From the NCBI GenBank assembly GCA_005889025.1, contig VBCZ01000028.1, positions 1 to 12,748 of the forward strand: DNA of 12,748 nt, in the 5' to 3' direction. Below the pieces are notes generated by a model. That model ran no database searches and was not told the origin of the DNA. It worked only from the letters and a program-made list of their open reading frames with translations. This document shows positions 7,232 to 12,748 of this stretch, one piece after another. The position numbers and the translations under genes are program-made. Each line of letters opens with the position of its first letter. Positions within the stretch are counted from its first letter, which is position 1. Source of the DNA: Betaproteobacteria bacterium. GTDB taxonomy: Bacteria > Pseudomonadota > Gammaproteobacteria > Burkholderiales > Casimicrobiaceae.

Positions 7232-9097
7232 CTAATCCGCAGCGTGCCTGCTCGGGGCGGGCATCGGCGCAGGACGCGGCTTCGGCTTGCGACAGCCATG
7301 CTCCGCGCGCGCCATGTCGAGGTAGAACTTCTGCATGTCCCACGCGCCCGTCGGGCACCGCTCGGCGCACAAGCCGCAGTGCAGGCACATGTCCTCGTCC
7401 TTGACCATGACGCGACCCGTCTTGAGCCCGTCGGCGACATAGATGTCCTGCGTCAGATTGCGCGAAGGCGCGTTGAGGCGCGAGCGCAGCTCGGGCTCGT
7501 CGCCGTTGTCGGTGAAGGTGATGCAATCCATGGGACAAATGTCGACGCACGCGTCGCATTCGATGCAAAGCTTCGACGTGAAGACGGTTTCGACGTCGCA
7601 GTTCAGGCATCGCTGCGCCTCGGCAAACGCCTGCGCCGCGTCGAAGCCGAGCTCGACCTCGACCTTGATGTTCTTCAGCGCGATCTTCATGTCCTTCAGC
7701 GGGACCTTGTAGCGCTGATCATTGGAAATATCGTTGTCGTAGCTCCACTCGTGGATTCCCATCTTTTGCGAGACGAGATTGACCATCGGTGGCGGGCGCT
7801 CGTTCAGGTCGACGCCCTGGCAAAACCGGTCGATGGAGATCGCGGCGTCGTGCCCGTGCGCCACAGCCCAGATGATGTTCTTGGGACCGAACGCGGCGTC
7901 GCCGCCGAAGAAAACCTTGGGGTTGGTCGATTGCAGCGTCTTCTTGTCGAGCACCGGCAGACCCGACTTGTCGAACTCGACACCGGCATCGCGTTCGATC
8001 CACGGAAACGCGTTTTCCTGCCCTACCGCGACCAGAACGTCGTCACAGGCGAAATGCACATCGGGCTCGCCGGTTGGAACGAGTTGTCGCCGGCCCTGGT
8101 CGTCTTTTTTCGCCTCGACCTTCTCGAACAAGACCCCCGTCAACCGGCCGTTCTCGTGCGTGAATGCCTTCGGAACGTGATAGTTGATGATCGGTATGCC
8201 TTCGTGGATCGCGTCTTCCTTCTCCCACGGCGATGCCTTCATCTCCTCGAAGCCCGAGCGCACGATGACCTTGACATCCTCACCGCCGAGGCGGCGCGAG
8301 CTGCGGCAGCAATCCATCGCGGTGTTGCCGCCGCCCAGCACGATGACGCGCCTGCCGATGCGGTCGACGTGGCCGAAAGACACGCTCGACAGCCAGTCGA
8401 TGCCGATATGAATGTTCTTCGCGGCTTCCTTGCGCCCGGGGATGTCGAGATCGCGTCCGCGCGGCGCGCCGCTGCCCACGAAGATCGCGTCGTAGGACCC
8501 GCTGCCGTTCCCGAGAAGCAGTGCTTTAAGGCTGTCGACGCGCGTGCCGCCGCGAAACTCGACGCCGAGGCCGAGGATATAGCCGACTTCCTCGTCGATG
8601 ACCGATTCTGGCAGGCGGAACTTCGGAATCTGGCTGCGTATCATGCCGCCGGAGAGAGAGTCTCCGTCATAGATGACGCATTCGTAACCGAGCGGCGCGA
8701 GATCGCGCGCGACGGTGAGAGACGCGGGCCCTGCGCCCACCAATGCGATGCGCTTGCCGTTGTTTCTGCCGCGCTTGGGCAATCGCTCGCGGATGTCGGC
8801 CTTGTTGTCTGCGGCAACCCGCTTCAGGCGGCAGATCGCCACCGGCTCGGGCTTGACACCCTCCTCGCCCTCCTCGACGCGACTGCGCCGGCACGCGGGC
8901 TCACAGGGACGATCGCACGTGCGCCCGAGAATTCCCGGGAACACGTTCGAATGCCAATTGATCATATAGGCGTCGCTGTAACGCCCCGCGGCAATCAACC
9001 GGATGTATTCAGGAACGGGAGTATGGGCAGGGCATGCCCACTGGCAATCGACGACTTTATGAAAGTAATCCGGTACCGCGATATTCGTCGGCTTCAA
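7232..9097 (-). CDS. korC: GltD-like NAD(P)/FAD oxidoreductase with C-terminal ferredoxin domain (KorC-like)
   Basis: This 621-residue protein is probably the electron-transfer subunit of the 2-oxoacid oxidoreductase. The N-terminus has the cysteine pattern of the GltD 4Fe-4S domain (Cys18, 22, 61, 65, 69, 89). Next comes an FAD Rossmann fold, VGAGPASL (120-127), where Ser replaces the usual last Gly. The NAD(P) Rossmann fold is VLGGGNTAMD (253-262). Two classic 4Fe-4S motifs sit at the C-terminus, CIECDACVDICP (about 511-522) and CLHCGLCAERCP (about 571-582). GltD-type proteins pass electrons between NAD(P)H and an iron-sulfur partner. In Azoarcus evansii a related KorABC enzyme is a 2-oxoglutarate:NADP+ oxidoreductase, a good precedent. 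I chose TTG 9097 because GAGGAG lies 5 bases upstream; GTG 9127 would add 10 residues. Choice of NADP over NAD is not resolved. Confidence 0.85.
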   Translation of the reverse strand: MKPTNIAVPDYFHKVVDCQWACPAHTPVPEYIRLIAAGRYSDAYMINWHSNVFPGILGRTCDRPCEPACRRSRVEEGEEGVKPEPVAICRLKRVAADNKADIRERLPKRGRNNGKRIALVGAGPASLTVARDLAPLGYECVIYDGDSLSGGMIRSQIPKFRLPESVIDEEVGYILGLGVEFRGGTRVDSLKALLLGNGSGSYDAIFVGSGAPRGRDLDIPGRKEAAKNIHIGIDWLSSVSFGHVDRIGRRVIVLGGGNTAMDCCRSSRRLGGEDVKVIVRSGFEEMKASPWEKEDAIHEGIPIINYHVPKAFTHENGRLTGVLFEKVEAKKDDQGRRQLVPTGEPDVHFACDDVLVAVGQENAFPWIERDAGVEFDKSGLPVLDKKTLQSTNPKVFFGGDAAFGPKNIIWAVAHGHDAAISIDRFCQGVDLNERPPPMVNLVSQKMGIHEWSYDNDISNDQRYKVPLKDMKIALKNIKVEVELGFDAAQAFAEAQRCLNCDVETVFTSKLCIECDACVDICPMDCITFTDNGDEPELRSRLNAPSRNLTQDIYVADGLKTGRVMVKDEDMCLHCGLCAERCPTGAWDMQKFYLDMARAEHGCRKPKPRPAPMPAPSRHAAD

Positions 9098-9102
9098 ACA
9101 TT

Positions 9103-9108
9103 CTCCTC
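9103..9108 (-). promoter_or_regulatory. Ribosome binding site deciding the korC TTG start
   Basis: The minus strand reads GAGGAG, then AATGT, then TTG AAG CCG ACG. The strong purine run at ideal spacing favours TTG 9097 over the in-frame GTG at 9127. An ATG in between is out of frame and soon meets a stop. Confidence 0.6.
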
Positions 9109-9195
9109 GGTATCGGAGTTTCGTCACCGCTTGATTGAATCGCGCGGCAGCTTCGGCCGGGCCGCGATGGGTGCGAAAATCCCACAGGTGGCGAG

Positions 9196-9224
9196 ATGTT
9201 ACGCCTTCGACGCGCCACTGAAAA
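9196..9224 (-). promoter_or_regulatory. Candidate promoter of the kor cluster
   Basis: The minus strand has TTTTCA (9224-9219), a 17-base spacer and TAACAT (9201-9196). Each box matches consensus at 4 of 6 positions. It would give a leader of about 90 bases before TTG 9097. The -35 box lies within one arm of the 9-base inverted repeat, so a repressor or activator could act there. The match is weak. Confidence 0.25.
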
Positions 9225-9261
9225 GCCTATTGCTTTCAACTACTAGCAGTGTGGCTTTTCA
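9219..9261. repeat. Perfect 9-base inverted repeat upstream of the kor cluster
   Basis: TGAAAAGCC at 9219-9227 is mirrored by GGCTTTTCA at 9253-9261, with 25 bases between. The arms are exact reverse complements. There is no T run after either arm, so it does not look like a terminator. It overlaps the candidate -35 box and could be a bipartite operator; chance is possible. Confidence 0.4.
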
Positions 9262-9427
9262 TGTGCCGGATAAACAACGGCAGGGTCGCTGCCGGGGTCG
9301 TTTGCGCGGCTCCGGCTTGGGGGCGCGGCCAATGATCTGGGCGATAAGGGCGAATTGGTTCAAACGGTCGCGGAATTGGACAGCGTGAAATGAACTTTTG
9401 CTCACCGCCGACGCGAAAAAGTTGTCG

Positions 9428-10426
9428 TTATGTCCCCGGCAAATTGTGAACGACAGGGAAGAAAAACTCCTTCCACGATGCCGGGCGCGTTTTGATCAAG
9501 CCGGTCTTGACCATGAAGTTCGCGAAAACCATGGTCGCATTGGGTGTTGTCGAATACACGACATTCGGCGCCTTGATCATCGAGACGACTTCGTCGATGC
9601 TGTACTTCTCCTTCGTCGCATCGAGATAGATCTTCGCGGCCGCCGCCGGATCGCGAGCGATGAGCTGGTTGGCTTCTTCGAGTGACGCCATGAACGCGGC
9701 GATCGTCTTCGGATTGGCGTCGTAGAACTTCCTTGTGCCGAATACCACCGCATTGCTCGCCGGCCCACCGAACACGTCGCTCGAATCGAGCACCAGATGC
9801 ACCCCGGGCGCCTTGAGCTCGGTGTATTGGTAAGGAGGGGCGGAAAAGTGACTGTTGACCTCGCTCGTGCCCCCGACGACGGCAAGCATCGCATCGGGAT
9901 GACCGAGCTGTACGGTGACCGCGTCGAGCTTGTCGCGAGATGATTCGCCGTACATTTTTTCCAGCGCCATCTTGAGGACCATCGCCTGGCTGGAAACCTT
10001 GATCGTCGGCACTGCGATCTTGTCCTTGTCGGTAAAGTCCTTGAGCGTCTTGACATTGGGGTCGCGAGTCACCAGCAGCATGGGCAATCCGCCCACACTG
10101 GTGACGCCCTTCACCTCGCCCTTGGTCCGCTCCCAGAGCAGCAAGAGATTGGAGACGCCGCTGGTGACGAGATCGACGTTTCCCGACAGCAAGGCGTCCG
10201 TCGCCGCGCCGCCGCTGTTGAACGTGATCCACTGCACCTTGATCTCGCCCAAGCCGGCCGCTCGCGCGTGCTTTTCGACCAGCCGGTTCTGCTCCATCAC
10301 CACCAGCGGCAAATAGATGATCGAGGGCTGCTTGGTGATGCGGAACTCCGAAACTTCCGCGCACGCAGGGGACGCGAGAGCCAGCGCAAGCGATGCGCAG
10401 GCGAGCCACTTTCCGAACCTGACCAT
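9428..10426 (-). CDS. ABC transporter substrate-binding protein, SsuA/TauA/NMT1-like
   Basis: This 332-residue protein is a periplasmic ligand-binding protein. Residues 1-24 are a signal peptide (MVRFGKWLACASLALALASP, cut after ACA before EVSEF). The mature protein follows the two-lobed SsuA/TauA pattern: a first strand followed by PSIIYLPLVVMEQNRLVEKH, then FNSGGAATDALLSGNVDLVT near residues 68-88, GVTSVGGLPMLLVTRDPNVK around 107-126, and a second-lobe helix set (KTIAAFMASLEEANQLIARD). Family members bind nitrate, sulfonates, taurine, pyrimidine precursors or aromatic acids; the ligand cannot be read here. ATG 10426 has GGGAGG 4 bases upstream (10436-10431), favoured over a TTG four codons earlier. 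No permease or ATPase gene is adjacent, so it is an orphan in this window. It lies 61 bases after the GH1 gene, possibly co-transcribed. Confidence 0.85.
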   Translation of the reverse strand: MVRFGKWLACASLALALASPACAEVSEFRITKQPSIIYLPLVVMEQNRLVEKHARAAGLGEIKVQWITFNSGGAATDALLSGNVDLVTSGVSNLLLLWERTKGEVKGVTSVGGLPMLLVTRDPNVKTLKDFTDKDKIAVPTIKVSSQAMVLKMALEKMYGESSRDKLDAVTVQLGHPDAMLAVVGGTSEVNSHFSAPPYQYTELKAPGVHLVLDSSDVFGGPASNAVVFGTRKFYDANPKTIAAFMASLEEANQLIARDPAAAAKIYLDATKEKYSIDEVVSMIKAPNVVYSTTPNATMVFANFMVKTGLIKTRPASWKEFFFPVVHNLPGT

Positions 10427-10430
10427 GATT

Positions 10431-10436
10431 CCTCCC
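10431..10436 (-). promoter_or_regulatory. Ribosome binding site of the substrate-binding protein
   Basis: The minus strand reads GGGAGG, then AATC, then ATG GTC AGG. It fixes the start at 10426 and places the alternative in-frame TTG (10438) upstream of, and partly within, the ribosome site. Confidence 0.65.
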
Positions 10437-10487
10437 AAAACGTGCGCGATCGAGCGCGAGACGCCCCAATCCGTTATCGGCTGCAGC

Positions 10488-11840
10488 CTATTCGGTTAGA
10501 ACATTACCTCTGGTGTCGATGATTTTCGCATAGAAAAGTGCACTGTCCTTCGGCGTTCGTTGTTGAGTCTCGAAGTCGACATGCACGATCCCGAAGCGCT
10601 TGGAATAGCCGAGGGACCATTCGAAATTGTCGAGAAGCGACCAGACGAAGTATCCGCGAAGGTCGACGCCAGCTTCGATGGCGCGATAGGTTGCGCCTAT
10701 ATGCTTGCGCATGTAATCGACGCGTAGAGGATCGGCAATGCGTCGTCCTTCGGCGGTCGGAGGATCGAAAAACGCCGCGCCGTTTTCGGTGACGTACAAA
10801 GGCGGATTTCCATAACGGTCCCTGACCCAAACGAGGATGTCGGTGAGACCCTGCGCGAAAACTTCCCAATTCGTCTCGGTATAGGTTGCCCGCTTCTGGC
10901 GCACGGGTGAAGCATAGAGCGGCCACGCGCCCGGGTCGAAGCGCGTGACGTTGCGCGTGTAATAGTTGACCCCGAGAAAATCGATCGGCTGGCGGATGAG
11001 ATTCAGATCCTCGGCCGGCCAAGCAGGCCAGGCATCACCGAAAATCTCCGCGAGCTCGTCCGGATAACGGCCGAGGAATATCGGATCGAGATATTGCCGG
11101 TTCATGTACGCGTCCGCGCGAGCCGTGGCGTCGCGATCCTCGGTCTGCTCGGACGCCGGATATTTCGGCTCGAGGTTTACCACGATCCCGATGCGATGCT
11201 TGCCCTCGACGCGATACGCCTGCACGGCGGCGCCGTGCGAACGCAGCAATTGATGGGTGGCGATCGGCGCTTCGAAACGGTTTCGGTGGCCGGGCGCCAA
11301 CGCGCCGTGCAGGTATCCGCCGTCGGCGACCACCCAGGGCTCGTTGAGCGTCGCCCAGATCTTGACGCGGTCATCCAGCTTACGGAACACGATCGTCGCG
11401 TAATCCGCAAACCAATGCGCGATGTCCGGATTGAGCCAGCCGCCCCGGTCATCGAGCGCGGCCGGAAGGTCCCAGTGAAAGAGCGTAACCAGGGGTTCGA
11501 TGGAGTTTTCCAGGAGCGCATCGACCAGGCGGTCGTAGAAGTCCAGGCCCATGGGATTCACCGGGCCGCGTCCTTGCGGCAGGACCCGGCTCCAGGAGAT
11601 GCTGAAGCGATATGCCTTCATCCCGAGATGTCGCATCAGCGCCACGTCTTCGAGATAGCGGTGATAGTGATCGCATGCGACATCGCCGGTGTCTCCGTCG
11701 CGAACCCTGTCGGGCGTATGACAGAAGCGCTGCCAAATGCTCGGTCCCGCACCATCGGCCAAGGGCGAGCCCTCGATTTGATAAGCCGAGGTGGCGCTGC
11801 CCCACAGAAACCCCGAAGAAAATTCTATCTTTGAGACCAT
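10488..11840 (-). CDS. Beta-glucosidase, glycoside hydrolase family 1
   Basis: This 450-residue protein is a complete GH1 retaining glycosidase, cytoplasmic by its lack of a signal peptide. The N-terminal GH1 signature FLWGSATSAYQIEG is at 11-24, with Gln21 a conserved sugar ligand. HWDLP (122-126) precedes the acid/base Glu167 in TLNEPW (164-169). NYYTRN (292-297) supplies a conserved Tyr, and the nucleophile is Glu352 in YVTENG (349-354). WSLLDNFEWSLGYSKRFGIV near residues 404-423 is the aglycone and sugar-binding end of the barrel. Length and motifs match bacterial BglA/BglB enzymes that remove beta-linked glucose (or galactose or fucose) from small glycosides. ATG 11840 lacks a good ribosome site; the gene follows the upstream glycosidase-like gene by 23 bases, so translational coupling is likely. 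Exact substrate is not predictable. Confidence 0.95.
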   Translation of the reverse strand: MVSKIEFSSGFLWGSATSAYQIEGSPLADGAGPSIWQRFCHTPDRVRDGDTGDVACDHYHRYLEDVALMRHLGMKAYRFSISWSRVLPQGRGPVNPMGLDFYDRLVDALLENSIEPLVTLFHWDLPAALDDRGGWLNPDIAHWFADYATIVFRKLDDRVKIWATLNEPWVVADGGYLHGALAPGHRNRFEAPIATHQLLRSHGAAVQAYRVEGKHRIGIVVNLEPKYPASEQTEDRDATARADAYMNRQYLDPIFLGRYPDELAEIFGDAWPAWPAEDLNLIRQPIDFLGVNYYTRNVTRFDPGAWPLYASPVRQKRATYTETNWEVFAQGLTDILVWVRDRYGNPPLYVTENGAAFFDPPTAEGRRIADPLRVDYMRKHIGATYRAIEAGVDLRGYFVWSLLDNFEWSLGYSKRFGIVHVDFETQQRTPKDSALFYAKIIDTRGNVLTE

Positions 11841-11863
11841 GACTGCACTTATCGTCGATCGGA

Positions 11864-12748
11864 TTATCGCCGCGCGTTGACCACGACCGTGGCCGGGAGT
11901 TCGGCGATATGCAGCTCATTGCCCTGCCACGCGGATGGCTTGCCGTTGACGCGTGCGGGCGGCGGCGGCTGGTCCTCCGGCCAGATAAAGACGAACCCAC
12001 CGGGCGGAAGCCGCGACCCGGCCGCCAGGCGCAATGTCACGCGGTCGGCTTGCTTTTTCAACGTGTAACTCAAGCGACCGTACGGCGTGCGCAGACCCTT
12101 GACGGCGACACCCGATGCGGTGAGCCACTCGCGCGGCACCCCCGCGGCAAGCACGAGCGCATGGTCGGCCTCCCGCTCGTAGGCGAACACATCGAGCAGG
12201 GAGCGAATGAAATCGGAGGCCACCCATCCATGCGGCATGTCGCCCAGGAAGCGGACCTTTCTCGGATCTTGTCCGACGACTTCGGCCCATTGGTTCCAGG
12301 CGGCCGGGCGCCGGCCGGCGAGGAAGAAGGGGAGCAGTTCATGGGCGCGATCGCGCCATCCCAGGCGAACGAAGGTGCCCACCATGCGCAGCTCGTAGGG
12401 CGTGTATTCGTCCCACGCTTTTTTGCCATCCCGCCTGTCGACGAACTCATGCCAGTACTGCTCGTAGGTATTCATCAGCAGTATCGACGGGAGCGCCGCA
12501 CCTTCGCCTGCCGGCGCGAGCGCGATAGCGGTCGAGGTCGGATCGAAGTCGCCGAGCTCGGCCGAGCCCGGCAAATACGAGATATCGTGTGCAGCCGTCG
12601 ACTCGCGAAGCGAGTTGGCAAGATCGCGCCGAAATCGATCGCGTTCCGCGGCCAGGCGAAGCGCCTCCTCTCCATAACCGAGGGCTCTCGCGATGTCGAT
12701 CGCGCCGTTGTACCCTTTCAGCGCCCAGAAGTCGTCCCAGTAGGAGTG
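11864..12748 (-). CDS. Probable six-hairpin glycosidase-like protein, C-terminal 294 residues (partial)
   Basis: The frame is open from the window edge to TAA at 11864, so only the C-terminal part is seen. It begins HSYWDDFWALKGYNGAIDIA, which resembles the catalytic-barrel region of (alpha/alpha)6 glycosidases and of large bacterial discoidin (factor 5/8) domain proteins. Further on are LPGSAELGDFDPTSTAIALA (about 82-101), EFVDRRDGKKAWDEYTPYEL (near 125-145), and MPHGWVASDFIRSLLDVFAY (near 172-191), helices of such a barrel with conserved aromatic and acidic residues. The last 70 residues look like a beta-sandwich cap (YTLKKQADRVTLRLAAGS). The start and any signal peptide are outside the window. 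The GH1 gene begins 23 bases downstream, suggesting joint glycan processing. The exact GH family is uncertain; I base it on resemblance only. Confidence 0.7.
   Translation of the reverse strand, partial: HSYWDDFWALKGYNGAIDIARALGYGEEALRLAAERDRFRRDLANSLRESTAAHDISYLPGSAELGDFDPTSTAIALAPAGEGAALPSILLMNTYEQYWHEFVDRRDGKKAWDEYTPYELRMVGTFVRLGWRDRAHELLPFFLAGRRPAAWNQWAEVVGQDPRKVRFLGDMPHGWVASDFIRSLLDVFAYEREADHALVLAAGVPREWLTASGVAVKGLRTPYGRLSYTLKKQADRVTLRLAAGSRLPPGGFVFIWPEDQPPPPARVNGKPSAWQGNELHIAELPATVVVNARR

Larger units (their letters stand above)
9098..9427. other. 330-base intergenic region upstream of the kor cluster
   Basis: No convincing gene is present. The region separates the substrate-binding-protein stop from korC. 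It contains the korC ribosome site, a weak promoter candidate (9196-9224) and an inverted repeat (9219-9261). A long plus-strand open frame crosses it, but only as the tail of an antisense shadow of the kor genes. I see no Rho-independent terminator with a GC stem and T run behind the substrate-binding-protein gene. Confidence 0.6.

Noticed and set aside
9098..9127. Ten extra residues on the flavoprotein from GTG 9127
   Set aside because: The stronger ribosome site, GAGGAG, lies inside this extension and points to TTG 9097. The GTG start remains possible.
4826..9388. A 1,520-codon plus-strand open frame opposite the three kor genes
   Set aside because: All three kor genes share one frame, and this frame pairs codon-on-codon with them. 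It stays open because high-GC genes avoid TTA, CTA and TCA. Its product is Arg/His/Val-rich low-quality sequence with no recognisable domain, while the minus strand encodes clear enzymes.
9393..9424. AT-rich inverted repeat (AACTTTT/AAAAGTT) just past the substrate-binding-protein stop
   Set aside because: The stem is A-T pairs with a bulge and a long loop, and there is no GC stem followed by T residues. It is not a convincing terminator.

Overview
The window is high-GC DNA, and every gene I can support lies on the minus strand. It reads like a betaproteobacterial chromosome (Burkholderiales, Rhodocyclales or similar). This rests on codon usage that avoids TTA, CTA and TCA, on a CusCB-type copper/silver efflux locus headed by a small Cys-rich secreted protein, and on a three-gene 2-oxoacid oxidoreductase whose third gene is a GltD-like flavoprotein, an arrangement known from Azoarcus/Thauera-type bacteria. 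The taxon is inference from gene content, not proof.

Layout in order of transcription (from high to low coordinates). At 12748-11864 is the C-terminal 294 residues of a probable six-hairpin glycosidase-like protein, cut by the window edge. At 11840-10488 is a complete GH1 beta-glucosidase. At 10426-9428 is a secreted SsuA/TauA-type ABC substrate-binding protein with no permease or ATPase beside it. A 330-base non-coding gap follows, holding a weak candidate promoter and a perfect 9-base inverted repeat. Then comes a three-gene 2-oxoacid oxidoreductase cluster: GltD-like NAD(P)/FAD/4Fe-4S subunit (9097-7232), fused gamma-alpha subunit (7228-5378) and TPP-binding beta subunit (5200-4145). A double copy of a dispersed palindromic repeat sits between the alpha and beta genes.

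Next is an AsmA-family gene (4080-2149), full length but split by one in-frame TAA; it may start from a leaderless promoter. Last is the metal-efflux cluster: a Cys-rich secreted protein (2048-1641), a CusC/CzcC-like outer-membrane factor (1571-255) and the first 86 residues of a CusB-like adaptor (258-1). The last two overlap as ATGA.

Functionally, the Kor-like genes would couple CoA-dependent oxidation of a 2-oxoacid (2-oxoglutarate most likely by resemblance) to electron exchange with NAD(P) through the flavoprotein. The Cus genes would form a periplasm-spanning copper/silver pump with an RND protein expected just outside the window. The two sugar-related genes are 23 bases apart and probably co-transcribed.

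I found no entirely new system. The points most worth a second look are the interrupted asmA, the palindromic repeats inside the kor cluster, the in-frame TAG-ACG-ATG junction between the flavoprotein and alpha genes, and the Cys-rich protein at the head of the cus cluster. I see no tRNA, rRNA, CRISPR array or transposase.
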